Of a stretch of DNA of 64,000 nucleotides, positions 57,101-61,345 are shown one piece after another. Position 1 is the first letter of the stretch; each line of letters begins with the position of its first letter. The DNA is taken from positions 95,698,984-95,762,983 of the forward strand of contig OX235265.1 of the NCBI GenBank assembly GCA_944472135.2. Reading direction: 5' to 3'. Source of the DNA: Trichobilharzia regenti. Its lineage: Eukaryota > Platyhelminthes > Trematoda > Strigeidida > Schistosomatidae. The notes below the pieces were generated by a model. That model had not been told where the DNA came from. It did not search any database and worked only from the letters and a program-made list of their open reading frames with translations. Both the position numbers and the translations under genes were made by a program.

Positions 57101-59685
57101 AAGAAGTTCGTACCAGTTTACCGAACGAAACGTTGAAATTACTTACTTTAGTTTCTCTGAGATATGTACAAACATAATTTTTATAAATGTTTACTTTCTA
57201 CTCGCTGTCCAATCTTTTGTGGAAATATATAAGCAAATGTTGACCAGAGTTTGCATAAAGTCACCTGTATTACTTATTAGTAGTATATAGTATGGATCTA
57301 AAATCCAAAGGAAACTGCCTTAAGAAATCAATATAGATTAGTTGAGTTAAACAATTAACGTCTGGTATATGGACATTTAACCACCACACTATGAAGGAAA
57401 TTAAAAGAAGTTAACTACATGGGTGAGAGGTAATGTACTCTACAGTGAGAACTTATTGACTTTCTTCTAGATTCTTTATATAGTGAATGATGTGCACTGC
57501 TGAAGAGTCACAACCAGGGATGAAACTTCAGATGGTTGTGTCTTCACTTAATAAAGTCCCTTTGACATTGTTCCAATTTTAACCGGGTGGGCTTACTCAC
57601 CTCACCTCCAACCTTTCCTCTTTACTGGGCTTGCTACGTTTAGGAGTGAATCAGCAGTGAATTACAGCCCAGATATGATAGAGAAGATTTGTAGCTCAGG
57701 AGGATGATTTTGATGTGGTTGTGTTCTCTGAGCTGGATGGTTAATTTACGAAGCTTTCATCACCTTACTGGGTGACATCTTCAGCTCATACTTCAATTTG
57801 AAGTGAGCTTTTAGATTTCTGCACGATTTTATCAATCATCTCTCCCGGTGACCACCTTGAACGTGATTGATTGTTTTTGTGTGTTTTCACACTCTCTAGG
57901 CAGCTACTTGTATTGGAACTGATTGTTTCTTTGACTTGAACTTTGACCTTTTGTGTGGGGTTTCTCCTAAAAATTCTCTAGCATTCTTGTTGTTTCCTCT
58001 GTCTAATATGTGAACGTTGTCCCAGTCGAATTGATGTCCGTGGTTGTCTGTATGTAGTGAAATGAGGGAGTGGATATCATGTCTTTTGACGGCTAGCTTA
58101 TGTTCATGGATACGAAGACGAAGGGGACGTCCACTTCGCAGTTGTTACAATTTATTTTGTAGATGATGTTGGTTTTGTCTTCTTTCGCTGTTGAGTCTTT
58201 TGGTTGACATATAATTGAGTGAAGCAACTTTGTTGGTTTGTGTACGACGTCAATTCCTAGAGGTTTGAAGAGTCTTGTAGTGATTTCTGAGATATCCTTT
58301 ATATATGGTAAGGCGATCGCCGATAAGAAAGAAACTTCACACACAAAGGGTCAAAGTTCAAGTCAAAGAAATAATCAGCTCCAATACAAGTAGCTGCCTA
58401 GAGAGTGTGAAAACACACAAAAACAATCAATCACGTTCAAGGTGGTCACCGGGAGAGATGATTGATAAAATCGTGGAGAAATCTAAAAGCTCACTTCAAA
58501 TTGAAGTATGAGCTGAAGATGTCACCCAGTAAGGTGATGAAAGCTTCGTAAATTAACCATCCAGCTCAGAGAACACAACCACATCAGAATCACAGCCTGA
58601 ACCACGTACATGTTTGACCCACCGGTGGTTCAGTGTGTGTCTGAAATCAGTCAATTACTAACAAATCTTCATGTAAAGGTTTTATTTCTGTACTCATTAC
58701 TCTAGTCATTTTTTATTCTCGTTTTTCTATTAAACAATTATAGTGTGAATATTCTGAGTATACGACATCCAGTGGAAATATGAGCTCAATGTATAATAAC
58801 CAGTTAACTAATACCAACTGTTGGTACAGACGATTCGTGCATAGATTGAATAAACCAAATAATATGCTTATCAAATCCGCGTGTACACTAAGTAAGCAAC
58901 AGTCACCTTCATCATTGTGTAAATCCTGTGATGACAAACCTTATCCGTGTGGACTACAAAATAATTATAACAATAATCAAGATATCTGTCCATGTCATTA
59001 CTACAGTAGTAATAATAATAATAGTAAGAATTTTATTCAACAACACCGTGAATCACAAATAAGTGTAGAACCAACTAAACCTCAGTCGAAATGTTTGTGT
59101 TGTATTCTGCCGCCAAAACAAATCAACACTGATTTAAGCAATAATCACCCTCAAGGTCAAACCAGTATAAGTAATAGTCAAATTCAAAGTCCAAATAATA
59201 GTGATGATTATATGAATGCACAAAATGGCCAACAAAAGAGCAAATCTAATAAACTATCTTTAAAATATAAACAAAAGCAACAAAGATTTAATTCACAACA
59301 ACAACAACAATACGGAAAGTCATCACCACCAACAACAGCAACAACAAAACCTGGTAAACGGCAGACAAGTCTTTCAATATTTCAATCTTTATCAAATATT
59401 GATGCACAAAATCGTAAACATGCACGTAAAGCATTGAAAACAATTAGTTTTATTTTGGGAGCATTTATGTTCTGTTGGACACCATATCATGTTATTGTAT
59501 TGATTAAAGGTTTTTGTGATGATTTAACTACGCATAGAAGTTGTGTGAATATACACTTATATAATTTATCCTACTGGTTATGTTATATGAATTCACCAAT
59601 TAATCCATTTTGTTATGCATTATCAAATATATCATTTAGGAGAACATTTTTTCGAATATTACGATGTGATTTTCAAAAAAGATGA
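23733..59685 (+). CDS. Muscarinic-type (GAR-like) acetylcholine GPCR, whole gene, 4 exons
   Basis: Gene model: exons 23733-24122, 49501-50116, 55650-56265 and 58744-59685, about 854 residues if the exon 2 frame error is discounted. It should encode a plasma-membrane seven-helix receptor for acetylcholine. Seen: GN in TM1 (residues 31-32), SLAxxD in TM2, TM3 Cys87 and Asp94 (the 3.32 amine anchor), DRF at 111-113, Trp139 in TM4, loop-2 Cys167, CWTPYH in TM6 (about 785-790), two loop-3 cysteines, and a muscarinic TM7 (YWLCY, then NPFCY about 828-832). The WPLG and CDLWLTLD region and the TM7 pattern favour muscarinic/GAR receptors over biogenic-amine receptors; within these, the TM3-TM5 wording resembles invertebrate GAR-2/mAChR-B types (from memory of the family). 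Intracellular loop 3 is about 560 residues, Asn/Gln/Ser-rich and poorly conserved. Introns are about 25.4, 5.5 and 2.5 kb and full of transposons. Which schistosome paralogue it is was not determined. Confidence 0.88.
24190..25835 (-). pseudogene. LINE-A fragment A4, largest, with RT remnants
   Basis: The - strand 25823-25542 reads [30 protein letters not shown]: the RT start; 25696-25439 has [29 protein letters not shown]; further along FEKAFDRQG (motif A region) and, at 25002-24694, [20 protein letters not shown] and [10 protein letters not shown]. All RT blocks are in order but in different frames. It begins about 65 bases after the exon 1 donor. The exact clade (RTE/SR2-like or other) is not settled. 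Confidence 0.82.
24475..24503. repeat. (TTGG)n run in LINE-A4
   Basis: Seven tandem copies of GGTT; other LINE-A copies have only one or two at this place, so it is a local expansion. Confidence 0.85.
25840..26180 (-). repeat. tRNA-derived SINE-like repeat
   Basis: CCAACCCTCCTTCTTTACCC resembles the SINE-B body and AATTGAATCCACAACACTC a degenerate box B on the - strand; the segment ends near CATGACTTATCAC, shared with SINE-C heads. Mosaic and not cleanly classed. Confidence 0.4.
26188..26482 (+). mobile_element. Solo LTR 3
   Basis: 295 bases, TGTGGTAAGAGC to GTTGTTACA, duplications ATAG at 26184-26187 and 26483-26486. Nearly identical to the copy at 52396. In GPCR intron 1. Confidence 0.87.
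26610..26860 (-). pseudogene. LINE-A fragment A5
   Basis: AGGGCTTCAGCAACACTTCT and GTCTGGTGTGTGATGTCTCT match the LINE-A 3' end; short and diverged. Confidence 0.5.
26880..27260 (+). repeat. SINE-C copy, near full length
   Basis: Head with AGTGAGAAGTCATAACCGG, tRNA-like CCCAACGGCTTAATGGGCTA, then TGAGGAGTGTCAAAATAGGA, CGAAACAGCTGTTCAGTGC. Ribozyme stem I and core are mutated. A further hammerhead-like stretch (TTGATGAGC to GCGAAACAGTC) follows at about 27357-27400. Confidence 0.55.
27725..27862 (+). repeat. Degenerate telomere-like TTAGGG-rich tract
   Basis: GGTTAGGATTACG, ATTAGGGTTAGGAATAAGG, GAGTTAGGGTCAGG and similar over 135 bases, opposite strand sense to 21200-21375. Borders the LINE-A6 tail. 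Confidence 0.55.
27862..28700 (-). pseudogene. LINE-A fragment A6
   Basis: The - strand 28477-28133 reads [20 protein letters not shown] and 28238-27876 reads [18 protein letters not shown] and [18 protein letters not shown], the LINE C-terminal region; ends in a (TTA)n tail. Frameshifted. Confidence 0.75.
28701..30195. other. AT-rich, no gene recognised
   Basis: T-runs at 29369-29440 and A-runs at 29600-29645; short frames only. Lies in GPCR intron 1. Confidence 0.5.
30196..30242. repeat. GGT/CGT trinucleotide repeat
   Basis: GGTGGTCGTGGTCGTGGTCG followed by GGT and GAT triplets; no reading frame of note. Confidence 0.85.
30425..30560 (-). repeat. SINE-C 3' fragment
   Basis: GAGCTGTTTCGTCCTTGTTT and CAGTATGTACCC match the - strand hammerhead region; no tRNA part. 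Confidence 0.5.
30590..31930 (+). pseudogene. PLE family C remnant with inverted termini
   Basis: Arms about 30590-30860 (-) and 31530-31745 (+) are inverted (shared CTTTGTTTATCGAATCAACT and complement). Between them, 30887-31243 reads [20 protein letters not shown], and about 31255-31480 reads [28 protein letters not shown], a nuclease-like motif. Right terminus: TCGAAACGTCATCCAG. Clade assignment is tentative. Confidence 0.6.
31931..32639. other. No gene recognised
   Basis: Follows the PLE-C remnant and may include its decayed flank; no frame or boundary seen. Confidence 0.45.
32640..32815 (+). repeat. Decayed full-length Sm-alpha SINE
   Basis: tRNA-like part (GGATTGTCTAGGCTATTGGA), then AACACTATCATTGACTAG and a mutated hammerhead with TTAATGAGTCTTACGTAGGA; the GAAA junction is changed. 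Confidence 0.5.
32836..33340 (-). pseudogene. LINE-A fragment A7
   Basis: (TTA)n tail then GTTCCTAGAGGAACATAGGG and GTTTCCACTCGATGACC; no long frame. Confidence 0.65.
33487..34020 (-). pseudogene. PLE GIY-YIG remnant
   Basis: The - strand frame 34014-33763 has [20 protein letters not shown] and GAEYIGHTM; frame 33690-33487 has [20 protein letters not shown]. Ancestrally one reading frame, now with indels; the RT part is absent. Confidence 0.75.
34370..34920 (-). repeat. SINE-B copy split by a SINE-C dimer
   Basis: 3' part 34370-34425 (GCTTCAAGCTGGAGTCTGAA) and 5' part 34751-34920 (GGAATCAAACCCAGACG, box B region) are separated by the insertion at 34426-34739. Confidence 0.65.
34426..34739. 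mobile_element. SINE-C inverted dimer nested in a SINE-B copy
   Basis: The left arm is a SINE-C hammerhead and tRNA part on the - strand (about 34426-34625). The right arm, about 34650-34739, has box B, CCGAAGAGTCCCAAACTATA and the cleavage segment on the + strand. An 11-base duplication CAGAAGCGGTA (34415-34425, 34740-34750) brackets the pair, and the interrupted SINE-B resumes after it. Confidence 0.75.
35235..35340 (+). repeat. Decayed Sm-alpha hammerhead fragment
   Basis: GAGACTCAAATAGGACTAAA and TGCTCATCTTGGTACACTCC retain stem II and the cleavage segment pattern with several mutations. Confidence 0.5.
35341..35994. other. No gene recognised
   Basis: AT-rich intron sequence without repeats matched elsewhere in the window. 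Confidence 0.5.
36134..37014 (+). mobile_element. Merlin (IS1016/ISXO2-like) DNA transposon
   Basis: 881 bases with terminal inverted repeats starting GGCGAAGTTAAACTTTCGAC and, on the right read inward, GGCAAAGTTAAACTTTCGAC, continuing to the ACCAATCAGC motif. Perfect 8-base duplication TATTTGTA at 36126-36133 and 37015-37022. It encodes a broken Merlin transposase. Inserted in a PLE-B coding region. Confidence 0.9.
36376..36878 (+). pseudogene. Merlin transposase remnant
   Basis: The ATG at 36376 reads into [12 protein letters not shown], the N-terminal zinc-binding part; the middle with the first catalytic Asp is deleted or scrambled. From 36521 the frame gives [20 protein letters not shown] (second Asp) and [14 protein letters not shown] (catalytic Glu), then a one-base frameshift near 36770, after which [11 protein letters not shown] and ERYPM run to TAA at 36876-36878. 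Typical of ISXO2/Merlin DDE transposases, clearly not functional. Confidence 0.88.
37780..38370 (+). pseudogene. LINE-A fragment A8
   Basis: + strand translation [20 protein letters not shown] corresponds to the ...TSFxYLGSxISTTGG block of LINE-A; downstream GAAGATGGATCAGACATACA matches the 3' end. Truncated by the Sm-alpha composite. Confidence 0.65.
38381..38771 (-). mobile_element. Second Sm-alpha inverted composite
   Basis: Same order as the unit at 10171-10620 but on the - strand: head at 38680-38771, hammerhead facing + (38589-38648), tRNA-like segment (about 38497-38555, degraded box B), hammerhead facing - (38401-38461). Flanks CAGAGTGAAAT (38370-38380) and CAGAGTAAAAT (38772-38782) differ at one base, a decayed target duplication. 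Both ribozyme cores start TTGA instead of CTGA, so cleavage is doubtful. Inserted at the end of a LINE-A fragment. Confidence 0.78.
38783..39745. other. No gene recognised
   Basis: No open frame of 60 codons, no shared repeat seen. Confidence 0.5.
39755..40794 (-). mobile_element. PLE4: collapsed PLE, termini plus C-terminal coding scrap
   Basis: Possible 9-base duplication GATTGAATT at 39746-39754 and 40795-40803. The left (39790-40140) and right (40530-40794) parts are inverted terminal arms (shared GTTCAGC...TTTCGG motif). Between them the - strand reads SNHFYYHG and CIQGK, the last residues of the PLE protein. Almost all coding sequence is lost. Hosts the short Sm-alpha element at 40155. 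Confidence 0.7.
40155..40313 (+). mobile_element. Short Sm-alpha element: head joined directly to hammerhead
   Basis: Perfect 13-base duplications TAATACAAGAGTA at 40142-40154 and 40314-40326. The head matches 10171-10255; after TTGTGCA it jumps straight to the hammerhead (40233-40293), lacking the inverted copy and tRNA segment. The core has ATGACGA where CTGACGA is expected, so it is probably inactive. Nested inside PLE4. Confidence 0.85.
40804..41439. other. No gene recognised
   Basis: AT-rich spacer between PLE4 and the SINE-C pair. Confidence 0.5.
41440..41835. repeat. SINE-C inverted pair
   Basis: Left - strand copy with GTCCTAGTGTAGGACTCTTC (41440-41630) and right + strand copy with GAGAGTTCCAAACTAGAATG, GAAACAGCTGTCCAGTAC (about 41690-41835). 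No target duplication seen. Confidence 0.65.
41855..42515 (+). pseudogene. LINE-A fragment A9
   Basis: Frames 41993-42295 and 42296-42520 read [54 protein letters not shown] and [16 protein letters not shown]; one stop separates them. Good C-terminal block of LINE-A. Confidence 0.75.
42516..43059. other. No gene recognised
   Basis: Pyrimidine-rich stretch 42580-42650, then AT-rich; no feature. Confidence 0.5.
43060..43700 (-). pseudogene. LINE-A fragment A10
   Basis: AATAGGGGTTAAAGGACATA, TCTTGGTGTATGATGTCACT and TCATCTCTGTCATCTACATG align with the - strand LINE-A 3' third; heavily mutated. Confidence 0.6.
43740..45118 (+). pseudogene. PLE C-terminal remnant split by a LINE-B insertion
   Basis: 43764-43976 reads [20 protein letters not shown] and [10 protein letters not shown], continuing shifted to [20 protein letters not shown] and [12 protein letters not shown] at about 44170. 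The tail resumes at about 45050 as [16 protein letters not shown] with TAG at 45115. Between lies LINE-B on the opposite strand. Confidence 0.72.
44180..45040 (-). pseudogene. LINE family B 3' fragment
   Basis: The - strand frame 44720-44451 reads [20 protein letters not shown] and [11 protein letters not shown]; 44965-44735 reads [14 protein letters not shown] / [10 protein letters not shown] in two frames. This is the conserved region after the RT of a flatworm LINE. 44185-44340 matches 61790-61930, its 3' end. Confidence 0.7.
45221..48998 (+). mobile_element. PLE2: full-length Penelope-like element with long inverted termini
   Basis: Bounded by a perfect 13-base direct repeat, CAATAACCTTTGA, at 45208-45220 and 48999-49011. 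Inside are near-identical inverted terminal repeats of about 450 bases (about 45222-45672 and 48515-48975) around the RT/nuclease frame. About 23 extra bases lie between the right repeat and the right target duplication. PLEs are known to carry terminal repeats in direct or inverted arrangement. The element sits in GPCR intron 1 in sense orientation, about 500 bases before exon 2. Confidence 0.88.
45643..48081 (+). CDS. PLE2 Penelope-type reverse transcriptase with GIY-YIG endonuclease
   Basis: Open for about 812 codons from just after a TAG at 45640-45642; the first in-frame alternative start is GTG at 45709, and no ATG precedes the conserved N-terminus (LKKSKDPS, matching LKSRVDPS in PLE1). 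From 45709 it gives 790 residues. Order: N-terminal PLE region; [33 protein letters not shown] motif [14 protein letters not shown]; motif [16 protein letters not shown]; catalytic [18 protein letters not shown]; then a C-terminal GIY-YIG nuclease ([16 protein letters not shown], downstream Arg and His-Tyr pair) ending in QPLQLPWT. These proteins nick target DNA and prime reverse transcription. No stop or frameshift, and every landmark motif is present, so it may be functional. Translation without an ATG would need an upstream spliced start or non-AUG initiation. Confidence 0.92.
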   Translation: MTRGIETKTNKQELKKSKDPSTVKELNGFLRYSVKLAEVNAKLVFLESCITNREYPKWFWKALRRHHIYPNSKTLQRHTRNVIDSISSRIFELQRNISQRSTALCELSSDERQSFDEYLTLVQNRRAEYVKSDLNKSLKPVEVQNKFPSDPNKFVFNHSSVPLSKVQLEALSLGLKFCDVNLNSNRLHTYIQFENLISQTHDITPVSDADFLHFKSTIFDCCNQYLSLKSQARRLLTKEHRKQLKELRDNKDLIITRPDKGSGVVLMDRDVYINKLTTLISDDKKFAKPDNEKNKTELIERQLTDVLRRMKNDRLISEDLFDRLKPTGSTIPRLYGLPKVHKPGLPLRPILDMSGSPYHPIAKWLSEMLEPVRQHLCKYSLRDTFEFIECIKDLNVNDKRMLSLDVESLFTNVPLTETICFLCNYMEKSNINVGVPISYLKELLLRCTLNVQFTFNGDIYRQKDGIAMGSPLGPLLADCFMASLESGVLKSTINKLILYKRYVDDTFIVCYENSDFNCILQEFNNSHPSIKFTMELESDSKIPFLDVELTRRDDGTLKRSIHRKPTWNGQLTHFYSWIPLSRKRALISALTHRVRKICSNDCMEEELLFLKNILAQNGYPTRFVEKNMKPKPKREECDSAPKKTLYLNLNFKGDLAADILKRRISSSLKKTFPAATLRVTFSSRPILRNNTKDKLSHMTNSMCIYQFTCSCGARYIGRCMRVLSKRVREHYPAWLQRGGTGSIRSAIIEHLVNTSHKISTDSFKVIYKVNRNLPKAICFRLLCTAEALAICIEKPELCVQKKLVQPLQLPWT
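49145..49385 (+). repeat. Decayed SINE-B copy between PLE2 and exon 2
   Basis: The body AGGCTAGCAACCCTATCCTG and CTAAAGTCTGAAGCTCCGTG is retained; the tRNA head is unrecognisable. Ends about 110 bases before the exon 2 acceptor. Confidence 0.6.
49501..50116 (+). CDS. GPCR exon 2: TM4-TM5 and start of loop 3, with frame error
   Basis: The acceptor is a long T-run ending in ACAAAAAG at 49500; the exon starts in phase 0 and joins K130 to VRVMICISW (TM4, Trp139). Loop-2 Cys167 and TM5 (about 181-205) follow, then a polar loop with acidic and Asn runs. In the initial frame a stop occurs at 49948-49950. The +2 frame is open from about 49872 to the donor at 50117 (CAACT|GTAAGT), giving an Asn/Ser-rich loop and leaving two bases (CT), which is exactly what the phase of exon 3 needs. 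The exon is 616 bases, one short of the phase-consistent length. So one base is missing (or two extra) between about 49872 and 49950: sequencing error, allele or true lesion. Confidence 0.82.
50225..50290 (-). repeat. PLE-type terminus with hammerhead-like motif
   Basis: On the - strand ACCTGATGAAGAAATTATCG then AAAGGAACATTC; the same layout appears at 17543-17600 (CCTGATGAAGAAGAGGTTAT). Core CTGATGA and CGAAA with weak stem II. Confidence 0.45.
50690..50815 (-). repeat. SINE-C 3' fragment
   Basis: GATGTCAGTTAGAGAACC, CCAAGTTTGGGAATCTTCGG and CAGGGTTAGAACC match the - strand family C pattern; the hammerhead loop is partly deleted. Confidence 0.55.
50820..51050 (+). pseudogene. PLE family C fragment
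   Basis: CTATGGAGGATTCTTAATAA and ATTGAAACCAACCAACC match 31110-31240 of the family C remnant. Confidence 0.55.
51177..51505 (-). mobile_element. SINE family C, complete, with hammerhead
   Basis: 329 bases between perfect 13-base duplications CTCTCTCATTTCT (51164-51176 and 51506-51518). Reading the - strand: a roughly 120-base head, tRNA-like segment with box B GGTTCGAATCC (about 51320-51382), hammerhead (51265-51310), then a tail ending near CTACAAACCAACACTTGAAT. It splits LINE-A11. This is the best-preserved single copy of the family. Confidence 0.87.
51265..51310 (-). ncRNA. Hammerhead ribozyme of SINE family C
   Basis: On the - strand: stem I GTACTG/CAGTAC, core CTGAAGA (position 7 is a free position in the hammerhead), stem II GTCC/GGAC, GAAA, minimal stem III around CAGCTG, triplet GTC, cleavage predicted at complement 51271/51270. 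All invariant core bases are present. Confidence 0.78.
52396..52689 (+). mobile_element. Solo LTR 4
   Basis: 294 bases with duplications ACCT at 52392-52395 and 52690-52693, inserted in LINE-A11, whose sequence resumes after it. In GPCR intron 2, sense orientation, carrying a potential promoter and polyadenylation signal. Confidence 0.87.
53575..53835 (+). repeat. SINE-C copy
   Basis: Head TGTGAGGATGGATTTCTCAC, tRNA-like GGTCCTGGTGGCTGAATAG with box B GGTTCGAACC, then ACTGCCGGTGATTCCCAAAC; the GAAA junction is lost. Confidence 0.6.
53850..54000 (+). repeat. PLE family C terminus fragment
   Basis: GATACGATTATGACCAGTAA and AACATCATCCAGTTATTAAT match the terminus at 31640-31705. Confidence 0.5.
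54155..54350. repeat. Decayed SINE-C inverted pair
   Basis: Left GATATCAGTTAGAGAACC and TTTGTCCTAGTTTGGAA (- strand arm); right CCAGTGGCTAAAAAGCCTAC, CAAACTGATGGTACGAAAC and CTGTCCAGG (+ arm). Both hammerheads are incomplete. Confidence 0.5.
54360..55090 (-). pseudogene. PLE family C remnant
   Basis: Inverse of 31085-31740: terminus GGTTCATAATCATATCAATT, then CAGATTTTAAAATTGTCATC and GGCTCCACAGGATCC; nuclease-like region with many stops. Confidence 0.6.
55100..55255 (+). repeat. SINE-B head
   Basis: GTGCGTCGGTGGCACAGTGA with box B GAGGTTCGATCCCC; the body is truncated or rearranged after that. Confidence 0.65.
55300..55625 (-). pseudogene. LINE-A fragment A12, abutting GPCR exon 3
   Basis: CCTAACCTTTCGCTTTCCCT, ATCAGAGTTAATTTTTGCTT and AGTAGTGTGACAGTGAAGG match the LINE-A 3' region; ends about 25 bases before the exon 3 acceptor. 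Confidence 0.55.
55650..56265 (+). CDS. GPCR exon 3: third intracellular loop
   Basis: The acceptor is TTTTCTGCAG at 55640-55649. The exon begins with the last base of a codon split with exon 2 (CT+A, Leu) and stays open for 616 bases to GATAAA|GTAAGT, ending in phase 0. The product is soluble low-complexity sequence: a His run, Ser/Thr stretches (TATATTA), and a Cys-containing tail ([12 protein letters not shown]). No known domain; in this family the loop couples to G proteins and is regulated by phosphorylation, but only its membrane-proximal ends are conserved. The placement rests on phase and position between conserved exons. A LINE-A remnant ends just before the acceptor. Confidence 0.8.
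56335..56560 (+). repeat. SINE-B copy
   Basis: tRNA-like TTCGACGGTTAAATCC with GGGTTTGATTCTC, then AACCAAGCAAAGAGAGAAGG and the AAACTTCAAGAG tail region. Lies in GPCR intron 3. Confidence 0.6.
56600..57190 (+). pseudogene. PLE 3' remnant (GIY-YIG end plus terminus)
   Basis: Translation gives [13 protein letters not shown], a decayed CSCGxxYIGR nuclease motif, and [18 protein letters not shown], with stops. 57095-57190 matches the hammerhead-like terminus at 636-729 (ACCGAACGAAACGTTGAAAT), tying that terminus to a PLE. Confidence 0.65.
57465..57545 (+). repeat. SINE-C hammerhead fragment
   Basis: GCACTGCTGAAGAGTCACAA then GGGATGAAACTTCAG: CTGAAGA and GAAA are present but stem II is mismatched. 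Confidence 0.5.
57575..57675 (-). repeat. SINE-B-related fragment
   Basis: CCAACCTTTCCTCTTTACTG and GGGCTTGCTACG match the - strand SINE-B hairpin region. Confidence 0.45.
57712..58600 (-). pseudogene. PLE family B remnant with inverted terminal arms
   Basis: Arms about 57712-57975 and 58335-58600 are inverted copies (each with CTTTCATCACCTTACTGGGT or its complement). The - strand frame 58093-58344 reads [20 protein letters not shown] then [12 protein letters not shown], the start of a GIY-YIG nuclease; the next part ([14 protein letters not shown]) is shifted. Each arm has a hammerhead-like CTGAAGA...GATGAAAGC motif. In GPCR intron 3, ending about 145 bases before exon 4. Confidence 0.75.
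58744..59685 (+). CDS. GPCR exon 4: end of loop 3, TM6, TM7, C-terminus
   Basis: The acceptor is TAAACAATTATAG ending at 58743; the first codons read CEYSEY in phase 0, matching exon 3. About 225 residues of Asn/Gln-rich loop (one QQQQQ run) precede the basic segment [12 protein letters not shown] leading into TM6 (FCWTPYH). Loop 3 has two cysteines ten residues apart, as in muscarinic receptors. TM7 has [15 protein letters not shown]. The tail is short, [15 protein letters not shown], with one Cys that could be palmitoylated; the stop is TGA at 59683-59685. His stands where vertebrate muscarinic receptors have Asn (6.52). An ATTAAA at 59827-59832 is a possible polyadenylation signal. Confidence 0.9.
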   Translation, partial: CEYSEYTTSSGNMSSMYNNQLTNTNCWYRRFVHRLNKPNNMLIKSACTLSKQQSPSSLCKSCDDKPYPCGLQNNYNNNQDICPCHYYSSNNNNSKNFIQQHRESQISVEPTKPQSKCLCCILPPKQINTDLSNNHPQGQTSISNSQIQSPNNSDDYMNAQNGQQKSKSNKLSLKYKQKQQRFNSQQQQQYGKSSPPTTATTKPGKRQTSLSIFQSLSNIDAQNRKHARKALKTISFILGAFMFCWTPYHVIVLIKGFCDDLTTHRSCVNIHLYNLSYWLCYMNSPINPFCYALSNISFRRTFFRILRCDFQKR

Positions 59686-60165
59686 AGGCTTGATCAGTAT
59701 TACTATTATCTTTTTCCCGCCATTTTTAGTTATCGACTCTGTGAATATATTGATTTTACATTTAATACCTATTGTACATTGAACGTATATATATATATAT
59801 ATATTGATTGTATGTAAATTATTGTAATTAAAAATATACTTAATTCTCTTAAACTTGTTAATAAGGAAGTATACATTCAAATACACACCATGATTCACTA
59901 AAAATGTCTGATATTATGTAGTGTATCGCTGAAATGATCAAATTCACTGCGGTTATTATTATGTTTGCGGTATGTTTGAATTCTAATTCATTTGGATAGT
60001 GTTATGTAAGAAGACAGAGTTCATTTGAGAAATTTGTTGTCGTGTATTAACGTAATACATTTCGAAAAATTTGATCACATATCTATACTTGTCGGAGTAA
60101 TTGATATAAAAAATGAAAGGCCAATTAAAGTAAAAAAAAAAAGATGATGATAAGAGACTTCGGAT
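59686..60165 (+). other. GPCR 3' flank / probable 3' UTR
   Basis: AT-rich with a (TA)n run at 59787-59804 and ATTAAA at 59827-59832; the transcript end cannot be fixed from sequence alone. Confidence 0.45.
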
Positions 60166-61345
60166 TTTATTACTATTCCCTTGGGTACCAGGTGGAACAT
60201 AGGGCTTCAACAACACATCTTCACTCTGTTCTTTGTGGTGCTCTTATCTTGTCATCGCACGATCTTTTCCATGTTACACTTGGAAGATCCAATCGGTAAT
60301 TCCCATTGAGATTCAACTCGAGCAATGGTCTGCAGTGTGCAAGAAGTCACTCGATAGCCTCCTCAGTCTATGCCTAATCAATCTCTATTTTCTCCTACAA
60401 ATTTATTGAGCAGTCAGCTGTTGCCTGTTGGTTTCTTCATCGTCAGAGTTTCTTCTTGCTAATTTTTTTCTCGCCGGTTGGCCGTTTGATCTTCATTATG
60501 GAGCCAGCGAAGTGGGCGGCTGTTGATAAAAGTATGTAGAGCTACCTGTTGGAATCCTTTTTGTGACAGGCTGGCCAAGTTTATGACCCATATAGAAGGA
60601 CCGACTTGACATTGGCGTTGAAAATCTAAATCTTGTTCTTTATGCTGGTCTAGTACAGAAGACTTCCAAACTGGTTTCAGGTTGATGAAGGCGTATCTTA
60701 CACCTTTCCAATTCTGGCTGGTTAGCGTTGACATCTTCATCCGTTCCACCTGCCTTTGGTTGGAACAATGTTTCCTAGATAAGTGAAGCGGGGAACCTCT
60801 GTCAAATCTCTCCCGTTGATGGTGATTGGTGCTGGTTTTTTGTTGCTTTTAGTTGGTCGGTTGGTTAATCTTCATCACCTCTGTCTTCTCTACATTCACC
60901 TGAACTCACTGGCTGCTATTTTAGTTAGTTTTTGATTTTCGCTGTAAGTCTTAGAGTTTGTTTGACATTAGACATATATCATCTGTGAAATCTAGATCTT
61001 CCAAAGTCTTCTCATTGGTGGTAGTCCAGCGTACTCCTGTCTCCTCGCTCCCATGCACAGTTTGACGTATAATCTAGTCCACCACAATTAAGAATATCAT
61101 CGGTGATAATAGGCAACCAGCTTTATCTTACTCCTGTATTCACTTCGAACGCTTCTCACTGAGTTTTCCTTTGTGGATCACCTGGCACGTGGCATTGTCA
61201 TTTAGCCAGCTGTTTGTCAAAGGTAGTTTCAACGTTTACAAAATTGAGTTAGAGATTTGACGATTGTTGTAATCTCATCAATACATGATTTGCCTTTCTT
61301 GAATCCAGCTTGTTCCGGACTGGCGGAGTTTTGCATTCAGTGCAC
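60166..61345 (-). pseudogene. LINE-A fragment A13
   Basis: GTACCAGGTGGAACATAGGG, TAGATAAGTGAAGCGGGGAA, CATCACCTCTGTCTTCTCTA and CTTGAATCCAGCTTGTTCC follow in LINE-A order; the - strand 60749-60459 reads RYAFINLKPVWKSSVLDQ. Confidence 0.7.
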
